DNA of 64,000 nucleotides from Methylobacter sp. KS41 (GTDB lineage Bacteria; Pseudomonadota; Gammaproteobacteria; Methylococcales; Methylomonadaceae): NCBI GenBank assembly GCA_002862125.1, contig PHSP01000001.1, positions 1,584,501 to 1,648,500 of the forward strand, read 5' to 3'. Shown piece by piece: positions 50,072 to 59,034 of this stretch (position 1 is its first letter; each line of letters starts with the position of its first letter). The notes under the pieces were generated by a model. It saw only the letters and a program-made list of their open reading frames with translations, ran no database searches and was not told where the DNA came from. The position numbers and the translations under genes were made by a program.

Positions 50072-51070
50072 ATGGCCAGGGAATTAAATCAAGCCGAACG
50101 CGCCGCTTTATTGTTATTTGCAATAGGAGAGGACAGGGCCGCAGCCGTTCTAAAGCACATGGAGGTCAAAGAAGTGCAGACGATAGGTTTCGCTATGGCG
50201 AGATTGACCGATATTTCCCCGGTAATGGTTAATGACATACTCGGGGAAATTATCGTCGCTGTAAAAAACCTGACTTCGCTGGGTGTTGAGTCAGATGGTT
50301 ATATCCGCACGATATTGTCTAATGCTTTGGGCGAAGAAAAAGCCAGTGATATTATTCAGCGAATTTTTTTAAATGTTGATAATAAGGGACTTGATCTATT
50401 GCAAATAATGGATGTCAAGTCGCTTACAGATCTGATCCGCTTGGAACATCCGCAAGTTGGCGCGATTCTTCTGTCGGTAATGGTCAGTGACAAGGCTGCT
50501 GAGGTTATGCTGCGCTTACCTGAAAATTTACGTTCCGATCTGGTGATCAGAATTGCAAATATGCAAGGCGTACAACCGGGAGCCATGCGCGAACTGGGTA
50601 ATATTATGCAAAAACAGCTGAACGGAAGTGAAGCCGGCAAAGCCAGGACGCTTGGCGGCATCGATACCGCCGCCAATATTTTAAATTTCATGGAGTTTTC
50701 CGCCAGAAATTTAGTCCTGGATGAGGTTCACGAAAGCAATGCCCAGCTGGCTTCAATAATTCAGGAGAAAATGTTTGTTTTTGAAGATTTGATTTCCTTG
50801 TCCGGGAACGCCTGGCAAACAGTGCTGCGCGAGGTTCAAACAGAGCAACTGTTATTGGCGTTACGAGGCGCGACTGATAACCTTAGAGAAAAAATATTCA
50901 GCCACATGTCCAAGCGGGCGGCAGACATATTGCGTGATGATTTAGAAGCTTCTCCGCCAGCTAAATTGAAGGATGTAGAGACGGCTCAGAAAGAGATAAT
51001 GAGCATTGTCAAACAATTGGAAGACTCTGGTGAAATTCAGATAGGAAGCGCCAACGATGCACTCATCTAA
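50072..51070 (+). CDS. fliG: Flagellar switch protein FliG
   Basis: The 332-residue rotor protein touches FliF, FliM and the stators. It has N-terminal LNQAERAALLLFAIGED, the middle EHPQVGAILLSVM (EHPQ motif), and a C-terminal charged torque helix with DNLREKIFSHMSKRAADILRDDLE (read as DNLREKIFSHMSKRA and ILRDDLE). It overlaps fliH by 14 bases. Confidence 0.97.
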   Translation: MARELNQAERAALLLFAIGEDRAAAVLKHMEVKEVQTIGFAMARLTDISPVMVNDILGEIIVAVKNLTSLGVESDGYIRTILSNALGEEKASDIIQRIFLNVDNKGLDLLQIMDVKSLTDLIRLEHPQVGAILLSVMVSDKAAEVMLRLPENLRSDLVIRIANMQGVQPGAMRELGNIMQKQLNGSEAGKARTLGGIDTAANILNFMEFSARNLVLDEVHESNAQLASIIQEKMFVFEDLISLSGNAWQTVLREVQTEQLLLALRGATDNLREKIFSHMSKRAADILRDDLEASPPAKLKDVETAQKEIMSIVKQLEDSGEIQIGSANDALI

Positions 51071-51812
51071 AACACCCGGATTTTCTCCAGCTGAGCTGGC
51101 GGCGTTAAGCGTATGGCGCATGCCGGATGTTTCCGATAAACCAGAACCAGTGAATTTGACGGAAGTTGAAAATTCTGCCCCGCCGCCAATGTCTGTTTTA
51201 ACGGTAGACCAAATTGAAGCCATGCAAAAGCAGGCGTATGACGAAGCGTTTGCGCAAGGGAAAAAGGATGGCCATAGCGAAGGCTTTAAAGAAGGTTCAA
51301 AACAGGGCTACGAGGAAAATGTGCAGGTCTTGCAAGATAAGGCAACGGAGTTTGTCAGTCTTATGGAATCATTAAGCCAGCCATTTAAAGTTCTTGATAC
51401 GGAAGTGGAAAAAGAGCTGGTCAAACTCGCTATGGCTATTGCGACTCAAATCATACGCAGAGAGATTAAAATGGACCCAGGCCAGATTGTTGCCGCAGTC
51501 AGGGAGGCGATAAATATATTGCCGTTATCGTCACAAAAAATCAGCTTATTTTTACACCCTGAAGACGCCGGATTAGTCCGCTCAGCGTTACCATTGGATG
51601 AAATATCCCCGGCCTGGAGAATTGTTGAAGATCCGTTGATTACCAGGGGCGGATGCAAAGTTGATACTGAAATTTCTCATATTGATGCGACTGTGGAAAA
51701 TCGCTTGGCTGCCGTTATCGCCAATCTATTTGGCGGCGAACGGGAGCAAGACTGCAAGAATACAGAGGTTAAAGCAACGCAGGAAGCCGTTGCCGGGGAT
51801 GAAAATTCATGA
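51057..51812 (+). CDS. fliH: Flagellar export stator protein FliH
   Basis: The 251-residue regulator of the FliI ATPase has an N-terminal Trp-containing segment, a helix with GKKDGHSEGFKEGSKQGYEE carrying the typical GxxxG-like repeats, and a conserved C-terminal domain (ELVKLAMAIATQIIRREIK). It overlaps fliG by 14 bases and fliI by 4. Confidence 0.93.
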   Translation: MHSSKTPGFSPAELAALSVWRMPDVSDKPEPVNLTEVENSAPPPMSVLTVDQIEAMQKQAYDEAFAQGKKDGHSEGFKEGSKQGYEENVQVLQDKATEFVSLMESLSQPFKVLDTEVEKELVKLAMAIATQIIRREIKMDPGQIVAAVREAINILPLSSQKISLFLHPEDAGLVRSALPLDEISPAWRIVEDPLITRGGCKVDTEISHIDATVENRLAAVIANLFGGEREQDCKNTEVKATQEAVAGDENS

Positions 51813-53161
51813 TTCCGGATACAGATAGATCACGGATTTGGCTAAATCAATTAACACCCTACTCCAAAAGATTGACAAAACCGCCTGAGCTCATTGTCGA
51901 AGGCAAGCTTTTCCGCATGGTCGGATTGACGCTTGAAGCGGTAGGATGCAGAGCCGCTATTGGTTCGCGCTGCCGTATTGAGACTAAAACCGGCAGAAAA
52001 ATAGAGGCTGAAGTGGTTGGCTTTGCCGGCGAGCGGGTTTTTTTGATGCCGACCGGCGAATTACATGGCCTTGAACCTGATTGCCGCGTTATTCCTCTGG
52101 GTAAAAACAGCCTGGCCCGGGTAGGCTATGGTTTACTGGGCAGGGTTCTGGACGGCGCGGGAAACCCTCTGGATGGTAAAGGCCCGCTTAAAACCGAGGC
52201 GCAGATTTCACTTAACGGCGCACCAATAAACCCGCTGTCGAGAAAACCAATACGGGAATCGCTTGATGTTGGAGTCAGGGCGATTAATTCAATTCTTTGC
52301 GTGGGTCGTGGACAGCGTATGGGCCTATTCGCCGGCACCGGCGTGGGCAAAAGTATTTTGTTAGGGATGATGACAAAATTTACAAGCGCCGATATTGTCG
52401 TGGTCGGCTTGATTGGCGAACGGGGCCGTGAAGTCAATGAGTTTGTGCAGAAAATTCTGGGCGAAGAAGGGCTTAACCGGGCGGTAGTTGTTGCAACTCC
52501 GGCCGACTGCCCTCCATTGATGAGAGTCCATGGGGCATTGCTGGCAACCAGTATTGCGGAATACTTTCGCGATCAGGGCCTTGATGTTTTGTTGCTGATG
52601 GACTCATTAACACGCTTTGCACAAGCGCACCGTGAAATCGCTTTGGCTATTGACGAGCCGCCTGCGACCAAGGGCTACCCGCCCTCGGTATTTGCCAGAT
52701 TGCCGCACCTGGTAGAACGGGCGGGTAATGCGGATGAAGATGGCGGTTCAATTACAGCATTTTATACAGTATTAGCTGAAGGCGATGACAATAATGATCC
52801 CATTGCCGATGCCGCCAGAGGCGTGTTGGACGGGCATATTGTCTTATCCAGAAGCCTTGCCGAAGCCGGTCATTTCCCGGCGATAGACATAGAGGCATCC
52901 GTGAGCCGGGTTATGCCGGACATTGCCGATGCCGGTCATTTGCAGAAAGCAAGAGAGGTAAGGAGATTATATTCGCTTTACCAGCAAAACCGGGATTTAA
53001 TCAGTGTAGGCGCTTATCAACCCGGCTCTGATCCTCGAATTGATCAGGCCATTGCCAAAAATGCGGCTATCTTGGCTTTTCTTCAGCAGGATATGAATGA
53101 ACAGGTTGACATGAGCCGCAGCCTGCATGAGCTCGATATTTTGTTAGGCGCCAGCCAATGA
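51809..53161 (+). CDS. fliI: Flagellum-specific ATPase FliI
   Basis: The 450-residue F1-like ATPase promotes protein export. It contains Walker A in GLFAGTGVGKSILLG, DVLLLMDSLTRFAQAHREI (Walker B region), and GYPPSVFARLPHLVERAG. Length and motifs are full family standard. It overlaps fliH and fliJ by 4 bases each. Confidence 0.97.
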   Translation: MIPDTDRSRIWLNQLTPYSKRLTKPPELIVEGKLFRMVGLTLEAVGCRAAIGSRCRIETKTGRKIEAEVVGFAGERVFLMPTGELHGLEPDCRVIPLGKNSLARVGYGLLGRVLDGAGNPLDGKGPLKTEAQISLNGAPINPLSRKPIRESLDVGVRAINSILCVGRGQRMGLFAGTGVGKSILLGMMTKFTSADIVVVGLIGERGREVNEFVQKILGEEGLNRAVVVATPADCPPLMRVHGALLATSIAEYFRDQGLDVLLLMDSLTRFAQAHREIALAIDEPPATKGYPPSVFARLPHLVERAGNADEDGGSITAFYTVLAEGDDNNDPIADAARGVLDGHIVLSRSLAEAGHFPAIDIEASVSRVMPDIADAGHLQKAREVRRLYSLYQQNRDLISVGAYQPGSDPRIDQAIAKNAAILAFLQQDMNEQVDMSRSLHELDILLGASQ

Positions 53162-53598
53162 TGAAAAAATCACAGCGCATTAAAACCATTGTCGAGATTA
53201 AAGCGGCGCAAGAAAAAAAATCCTTGGAAGCGCTGGGCGCATCACAACGGAAATTGCTGGCGGCGCAAGCTCAAGTAGAAAGTTTAAAGAAATACCGGCA
53301 GGAATATCAGGATAGATTTAATCAACTGGGAGGCGGAGGCATCAGCGTTCTAAAGTTGCAGGAATTCAGATCATTCATGGATAAGCTGGATAAGGCGATA
53401 GCGGGCCAGCAACAGTCTCTGAGCGAATGTGAAACGGACTTGATGACTAAAAGAAAAACCTGGGAAGCAATGCATCACCGGACTCAAAGCCTGCAAAAAG
53501 TTTGCAATTCCGCGCTGGCCGCGGAGATAAAGCAGGACGGCAAGCTCGAACAGCTGGAGCAGGATGAACGCGCATCCAGATCAGGGAAACGTTGTTGA
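53158..53598 (+). CDS. fliJ: Flagellar export chaperone FliJ
   Basis: The 146-residue, entirely helical coiled-coil protein is the central stalk of the FliI ring. It begins with KKSQRIKTIVEIKAAQEKKS and has AQAQVESLKKYRQEYQDRF. Identity is from helical pattern, length and position after fliI. It is last gene of the operon; a small hairpin follows at 53622-53639. Confidence 0.88.
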   Translation: MMKKSQRIKTIVEIKAAQEKKSLEALGASQRKLLAAQAQVESLKKYRQEYQDRFNQLGGGGISVLKLQEFRSFMDKLDKAIAGQQQSLSECETDLMTKRKTWEAMHHRTQSLQKVCNSALAAEIKQDGKLEQLEQDERASRSGKRC

Positions 53599-53819
53599 AT
53601 AACTTGAATGGTGGCGAAGCTAGCCGTTCCCGGCTTTTTCGCAGAACTACCGCTTTCTGATAACAATAGTCCGCCTTCCAAGCAATTTGCGGCTTTAGCA
53701 GAATAACCATTGTCCGCAAGCGGCTGGAAACATAAGGCCTTGGAACATTTGCGGCACAATCACTATGCCTCCGCATTATGCGGCTAACTGACTTACAGCC
53801 TGGAGCAATGTAATTATTT
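53599..53819 (+). terminator. Spacer with fliJ terminator and decarboxylase leader
   Basis: AGCCG at 53622-53626 pairs with CGGCT at 53631-53635 and TTTTC follows, a plausible rho-independent terminator for fliEFGHIJ. The remaining about 180 bases should carry the promoter of the next operon. No sigma-54 or sigma-28 site with correct spacing was seen. GGAG lies 14 bases from the decarboxylase ATG, farther than ideal. Confidence 0.45.
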
Positions 53820-55292
53820 ATGCTAAAAACCGCTGAAAATACGCTCGACCCCTCCGACTGGCCGGCTTTCCGGCTGCAGGGCCATCGAATGCTCGATGAC
53901 ATGCTGGATTATCTTGAGCATCTGCGCGGCCAGCCGGTCTGGAAACCCCTGCCGCAAACCGTGCGTGAAACCTTCCGGCAAGCGCTGGATGAGGATCCCG
54001 CCGATCTTGCGGCAGTGCATGATACCTTCATGAAAACCGTCCTGCCTTATGCCGTGGGCAACGCCCATCCAGGCTTCATGGGTTGGGTTCATGGCGGCGG
54101 CACGCCGGTCGGCATGCTCGCGGACATGCTGGCGGCCGGCCTCAACGCCAACCTCGGCGGCCGCGACCAGGCCCCGGTCGAACTTGAACGGCAGCTGGCG
54201 CAATGGGTTCGAAAGCTGTTTGCTTTTCCGGATACAGCCCAGGGCTTGTTTGTAACCGGCACCTCAATGGCCAATCTTATCAGCGTTCTGATTGCACGCA
54301 CCGCGCTTTTGGGCGCAGCCGTCCGCCGGATAGGCATGGCTGCCGCGAATCCTCGTCTGACCGCCTATACATCCGCCTGCGCTCATCTCAGCATTGCCCA
54401 GGCGATGGATATTGCCGGCATAGGCAGCGACGCATTGCGCGTAATTCCGGTCGATGCAAACTATCAGATGGATGCCGGTATTCTCGCACAAACCATAGCA
54501 GATGATAAAAAGGCCGGGCTGACGCCGTTTTTCATTGCCGGCACGGCGGGCGGCGCGGACGTAGGCGCTATCGACCCGCTTGACGCCATTGCGGAAATCG
54601 CCCGCAGCGAAAAGCTCTGGTTTCACGTTGACGGCGCGTATGGAGCCCTGGCGATATTGGCGGCGGATATTGCACCGCGGCTGCAAGGCATGGAGCGCGC
54701 CGATTCCATTGCCTTTGATTTTCATAAATGGGGACAAGTCCCCTATGACGCCGGCTTTATACTGGTAAGAAACGGGGAACACCAGCTCGACGCATTTGCC
54801 TCGCCGGCCGCCTATTTAATGCGGGAAACCCGCGGTCTTGCCGCAGGCTCGCCGTGGCCGTGCGACATGGGTCCCGAACTTTCGAGGGGGTTTAGAGCGC
54901 TAAAAACCTGGTTTACGATTAAAGTTTACGGGACGGAAAAATTGGGCCGGATTATTTCCAACACCTGCGCATTGGCGCGCTACCTGCAACAGCGCATCGA
55001 ATCCAATCCGCGCCTGGAACTCCTCGCGCCTGTTTCGCTGAATATTGTCTGCTTCCGTTATCGTAGCCAGGATAGCGACCGGATCAACGCGGAAATTGTT
55101 ATCGCCCTGCAGGAATCCGGCATAGCCGCGCCTTCAACTACAACCCTGCATGGGCGGCTTGCGATTCGCGCGGCAATCGTCAATCACCGCACGACTGCAA
55201 GCGATATTGATGCGTTAATCGATGCAACGCTCAGCTTCGGCGAAATGGCCGTGAATAAAGTACAATCGCCTCAACCTCAGGAAAATCCATGA
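53820..55292 (+). CDS. PLP-dependent amino acid decarboxylase, group II
   Basis: The 490-residue fold-type I enzyme belongs to the aromatic amino acid/glutamate/diaminobutyrate decarboxylase superfamily. Key sites are NAHPGFMGWVHGG near 81-93, GTSMANL near 147-153, HVDGAYG at 269-275 with the Asp that binds the pyridine nitrogen, and the Schiff-base Lys303 in DFHKWGQVPYDAG. It probably removes CO2 from an amino acid to give an amine; the substrate is not deducible by eye. It overlaps the ATP-grasp gene by 4 bases (ATGA). The three-gene unit appears richer in G+C than the flanking flagellar genes, suggesting transfer. Confidence 0.9.
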   Translation: MLKTAENTLDPSDWPAFRLQGHRMLDDMLDYLEHLRGQPVWKPLPQTVRETFRQALDEDPADLAAVHDTFMKTVLPYAVGNAHPGFMGWVHGGGTPVGMLADMLAAGLNANLGGRDQAPVELERQLAQWVRKLFAFPDTAQGLFVTGTSMANLISVLIARTALLGAAVRRIGMAAANPRLTAYTSACAHLSIAQAMDIAGIGSDALRVIPVDANYQMDAGILAQTIADDKKAGLTPFFIAGTAGGADVGAIDPLDAIAEIARSEKLWFHVDGAYGALAILAADIAPRLQGMERADSIAFDFHKWGQVPYDAGFILVRNGEHQLDAFASPAAYLMRETRGLAAGSPWPCDMGPELSRGFRALKTWFTIKVYGTEKLGRIISNTCALARYLQQRIESNPRLELLAPVSLNIVCFRYRSQDSDRINAEIVIALQESGIAAPSTTTLHGRLAIRAAIVNHRTTASDIDALIDATLSFGEMAVNKVQSPQPQENP

Positions 55293-56515
55293 CCACCTTA
55301 GATAGTAAAGACGCTGAGCCGATAGCGCTAATCGGCCTTGCCAAACTCATGAGAATGGCTTTCTCAGGCGAGGATCTCGCGCCATTGGGAGCCCGGTTAA
55401 TCGAACGCGCCGGAACCGGCTCAAGCGCCAATACCTTGATGGACTTATCGACGGTTTTGCAATTGCGGGGAAACCGCGATCTGGCTCTGCTCATGCAAGC
55501 CGAAGCTATCGGCAGCCGGCAAGTTTATACGCCGCCGGCGGCAACCGGCCCGGTCAATATCCGCGTTTGCGCCATCATGAGCTCCGGCGATTTGATGGCC
55601 AACACGCCGCTTGAATTCCTGCTCGAAGATTCCGATGTCGCGCTGAATCTCGTTTATGTGACGGAAAAACAGCCTTTACCGGCCCAACTGCCTGAGCATG
55701 ATGTGCTGTTCGTCGCGATTGCCCAGTCTGATCAAAATATGCCGCTGTTGGAAGAACTGGATGCCGTCATCGCATCATGGCCTCGACCGGTTCTTAATCA
55801 ACCAGCCCGGATTGCCTTATTGTCCCGCAATCGTGCTTGCGAATTACTCAAATCAGCACCCGGCGTAATGATGCCCGCCACGGTGCGCATGGACAGGCAA
55901 ACTCTGGAAAACATCAGCCATCGCGCCGCGCCTGTCAGCAGCTATCTTGAGGACGGCGACTACCCGCTTATTGTCCGCCCGGTCGATTCCCATGCCGGGC
56001 AAGGTCTGGACAAAATAGAAAATGCACAAGCGCTGGCCAACTATTTACAAACCCGGACCGATAACGAATTTTATATTTCCCGGTTTGTTGATTATCGCGG
56101 ACACGATGGGCTATACCGCAAATACCGCATTGTATTAATAGAAGGCCGCCCTTTTATTTGCCATCTCGGCATATCCGAACACTGGATGATCCATTACCTC
56201 AATGCGGGAATGGCGGAAAGCGGCGGAAAGCGCGCCGAGGAAGCGGCTGTAATGGCTGAGTTCGAAACCGGCTTCGCCGCTAAACACAGCGCTGCGTTCC
56301 GCGAAATTAATGAGCGCATCGGCCTGGATTATCTGGGTATTGACTGCGGCGAAGCGCCCGGCGGCAAGTTACTGATTTTTGAAGTGGACAGCTGCATGAT
56401 TGTACATGCGCTCGATCCCGTCGATGTGTTCCCCTACAAACAACCGCAAATGCGCAAAGTGTTTGCAGCATTTCGTCAAATGCTGATTAACGCCACGCAG
56501 CGTGAAGTTCTTTAG
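55289..56515 (+). CDS. ATP-grasp ligase-like protein with helical N-terminus
   Basis: The 408-residue protein has helical, TPR-like segments at about 10-75 (LMDLSTVLQLRGNRDLALLM). A Rossmann-like middle is near 91-200, and an ATP-grasp fold follows. The latter shows YPLIVRPVDSHAGQGLDKI near 225-243, YRKYRIVLIEGRPF near 276-289, and metal-binding acidic residues in LDYLGIDCGE and LLIFEVDS near 346-368. ATP-grasp enzymes join a carboxylate to an amine or thiol through an acyl phosphate. Sitting between two PLP enzymes, it could couple an amine made by the decarboxylase. Substrates are unknown. Confidence 0.8.
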   Translation: MTTLDSKDAEPIALIGLAKLMRMAFSGEDLAPLGARLIERAGTGSSANTLMDLSTVLQLRGNRDLALLMQAEAIGSRQVYTPPAATGPVNIRVCAIMSSGDLMANTPLEFLLEDSDVALNLVYVTEKQPLPAQLPEHDVLFVAIAQSDQNMPLLEELDAVIASWPRPVLNQPARIALLSRNRACELLKSAPGVMMPATVRMDRQTLENISHRAAPVSSYLEDGDYPLIVRPVDSHAGQGLDKIENAQALANYLQTRTDNEFYISRFVDYRGHDGLYRKYRIVLIEGRPFICHLGISEHWMIHYLNAGMAESGGKRAEEAAVMAEFETGFAAKHSAAFREINERIGLDYLGIDCGEAPGGKLLIFEVDSCMIVHALDPVDVFPYKQPQMRKVFAAFRQMLINATQREVL

Positions 56516-58031
56516 CTTTGTGAAAACGTCTTACTCACATCCGGAACAGCTGGCGGGCGCTCAACCAGAAAGCCTGCCGTCCACCGCGCGGTGCCTGACG
56601 GAAGGAGGCGATGAACGCATTGTCCTGGATCCAATCAGCGGTTTGAACGCATACGGTTGCCGGCCGTTTCCTGACCCGGAATTGCTGGCGTACGGCTCCT
56701 CTACGGCGTCGATTATTTCCATCGAAGGCTACCGCCATGCTGACCGGCTGCGCATGCGTCTGCGGGAAGCTGCCGGCAACGACTCGCAAGCGGCGGTCTA
56801 TAACCTTGAAACCGGGCGCATCCGTACGGAATTATTGCGGTTATGCGAACTACCCGGCACTACCGGCATGATAATCTCGCCATCGGGTACGGATGTTCAT
56901 ACTACCGCGGCTCAATATTCGGGATGCGGTGAATCCATTCCGCCCCGGATAGTCATGATAGAAACCAATGAAACCGGCAAAGGCGTGGCCGCCGCGCTGA
57001 AGGGAGCCGGATTTGTTGAAAAATCTGGCGGCGTCGCGCCGGTGCATGTCCGGCTGGGCGATGGCTCGCCCAGACCACTAACAGACATTGATAAGGAAGT
57101 TGAATTGCTGGCAAGCGATGCGCTTGCATCAGACCGGCGCGTTCTGCTGATACTCATAGATCAATCCAAAACCGGATTAATCGCGCCAAGCCTCAGCTGC
57201 GTCCTGTCGCTGCAGCGGCGTTTTCAGAATAAAATCGACGTTCTGGTTGACGCCTGCCAGTTTCGCGTAGCCCCCCCGACATTACGCGCTTATCTGGAAC
57301 AGGGTTTCATGATTGCGCTGACCGGCTCAAAATTTCTAACCGGCCCATCATTTTCAGGAGCTTTGTTAGTTCCGCCGGCTATAGTCCGGCGGTCGCAATC
57401 AGCTCCGTTTCCGGCCAATTCTCCAGACTGGGCGAATTGGCCGTCAAGCCCGGCGATAATGGCGGAAAATGTTAAACAAAGCGTTAATTTTGGTCTGCTC
57501 TTGCGCTGGGAAGCCGCTCTTCAGGAACTGAGAGCGTTTCGCTCGGCGCCTCAAGCAACTGTCATCAACTTTCTTCAGGATTTTGCCTCGGCGGTTCAGC
57601 AGCGTCTGAACAGCGACCCTCTCCTCGAACCCTTACCGGTACCCCGGCTCAACCGCCGCCCATTGACAGCCGAGAACAGTTGGGACCATCTCCAGACGAT
57701 TTTTCCATTTTTGCTTTATCATGCAGATGCCGGCCGGACATATTTAAGCGCGGAAGAAACCCGGCATGTTTACCGGCAACTGTCCGTCAGTCAAGCATTC
57801 GATCCTGAACATCCTGACGCTCCAATCGCCGCGATGCGCTGCCAGTTAGGCCAGCCGGTGGCTTGCGGCAAACGCAACGGCGTAGAGGTAAGCGCATTGC
57901 GGCTATGCATCAGCGCCAGGCACATCGTCAAGGCTGCCGCTGATGGCGATAAAGGCGTTGCCGTTATTGCAGCGGCGTTGGCAGTGCTGGATAAAACCGG
58001 CCTGTTAATCAGATCATTACCAAAACTCTGA
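56502..58031 (+). CDS. PLP fold-type I enzyme, class V aminotransferase-like
   Basis: The 509-residue protein is not a named family I recognise. Features of class V aminotransferases and cysteine-desulfurase-like enzymes are visible: SPSGTD at 126-131 (phosphate-side turn), LIDQSKTGLIAP, VLVDACQ with Asp250, and TGSKFLTGPSFSG with likely Schiff-base Lys277. The length exceeds the typical 380-420; extra sequence lies at the N-terminus (about 60) and after residue 300. The start is GTG, overlapping the ATP-grasp gene by 14 bases; a second in-frame GTG is 6 codons on. Its reaction is unknown. Confidence 0.75.
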   Translation: MKFFSFVKTSYSHPEQLAGAQPESLPSTARCLTEGGDERIVLDPISGLNAYGCRPFPDPELLAYGSSTASIISIEGYRHADRLRMRLREAAGNDSQAAVYNLETGRIRTELLRLCELPGTTGMIISPSGTDVHTTAAQYSGCGESIPPRIVMIETNETGKGVAAALKGAGFVEKSGGVAPVHVRLGDGSPRPLTDIDKEVELLASDALASDRRVLLILIDQSKTGLIAPSLSCVLSLQRRFQNKIDVLVDACQFRVAPPTLRAYLEQGFMIALTGSKFLTGPSFSGALLVPPAIVRRSQSAPFPANSPDWANWPSSPAIMAENVKQSVNFGLLLRWEAALQELRAFRSAPQATVINFLQDFASAVQQRLNSDPLLEPLPVPRLNRRPLTAENSWDHLQTIFPFLLYHADAGRTYLSAEETRHVYRQLSVSQAFDPEHPDAPIAAMRCQLGQPVACGKRNGVEVSALRLCISARHIVKAAADGDKGVAVIAAALAVLDKTGLLIRSLPKL

Positions 58032-58135
58032 GCAGTCTGAGAAGCCCGGCTCTACTGTCTGCATATTTCAGGCAACAGCCTGACTTTTACCTGGAAAAAT
58101 TTTCCGTATTCAATTACCTGAAAAAAGCCGGAAAC

Positions 58136-58453
58136 TTACGAAGCATAGGCCTTTATGGCCTTTTTCCCTTGATCCATATTTTGCAACGTATGCGCAAGAT
58201 TAAGCCTGCTTGAGGCTCCTAATGCGATAATATCGCAGTTTATCGCCAATATCGATTGAATACCGGCCGCAACAATCCCGGCATATTCCTGCTGAACCGG
58301 TTCTGAAAAAAACTTCCGGATCAACTCACTGCGTTCAGCTTCCAGGACATTTACCTTATCCCAGGACTCCTCCCTGGCTTTTTCCAGCATTGTCCGGCTC
58401 ATGGAGATTAACTGTTGAAGATCGTGTGTCTTGTCTGTCATCTTAAAACTCAA
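58136..58453 (-). CDS. fliT: Flagellar chaperone FliT-like protein
   Basis: The 105-residue helical protein is last in the minus-strand filament operon. It has LQQLISMSRTMLEKAREESW near the N-terminus, as in FliT proteins that chaperone FliD. Assignment rests on size, helical pattern, the conserved EESWDKVNVLEAER region and position after fliS. It converges with the PLP operon. Confidence 0.75.
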   Translation of the reverse strand: MSFKMTDKTHDLQQLISMSRTMLEKAREESWDKVNVLEAERSELIRKFFSEPVQQEYAGIVAAGIQSILAINCDIIALGASSRLNLAHTLQNMDQGKKAIKAYAS

Positions 58454-58552
58454 AAATAAATTTTAGAATTTGAACTCTTTTAATGGTGCAACCAGCTGGT
58501 TTTCCCCTAACAGTCCGGTTTATTGGCATATTGCGTAATTCGTAGCCTCGGG

Positions 58553-58945
58553 CTAATTTTTAAATTCATCCGGAATACTGTCCCAGCCCATTTTGATTTC
58601 CATCATTAAACCGGCAACTTCATCCAGAATCCCCTGATCATTGTGCAAATTTGCAACAACCAGGCGGCGAGACATATAGTCGTATAGATTATTCAGATTT
58701 TCTGCAAGCCCGCCCTCTGTATCGTGATTCAAAGAGGATTGTAAACCGCCGATAATAGTGATGGCGATGCCGATATTTTTACCTTTTTCAGAAAGGCGAT
58801 TGTTTCCCATATTGCCTTTTGCCAGGGCGATTTTTTCCAGCGCGCCCTCCATCAGCATTTGCACGAGACGATGGGGTGAAGCATCCATTATTCCACTGTG
58901 AACACTTACTTGTTGATATTGCTTCATAGCCAATGCAGCATTCAT
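58553..58945 (-). CDS. fliS: Flagellin chaperone FliS
   Basis: The 130-residue helical chaperone binds the flagellin C-terminus and prevents premature polymerisation. It has the family opening AMKQYQQVSVHSGIMDASPHRLVQMLMEGALEKI (read as MKQYQQVSVHSGI and SPHRLVQMLMEGAL), GGLQSSLNHDTEGGLAENL and LYDYMSRRL. Confidence 0.96.
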   Translation of the reverse strand: MNAALAMKQYQQVSVHSGIMDASPHRLVQMLMEGALEKIALAKGNMGNNRLSEKGKNIGIAITIIGGLQSSLNHDTEGGLAENLNNLYDYMSRRLVVANLHNDQGILDEVAGLMMEIKMGWDSIPDEFKN

Positions 58946-59034
58946 TTAATTACCCTCTTTGATTATGTTGCACCCCTGCCCGGAGTGCTTGAAAAAAATT
59001 TAAAATATCCGGTAAACAATTATATCCGCTCAGC

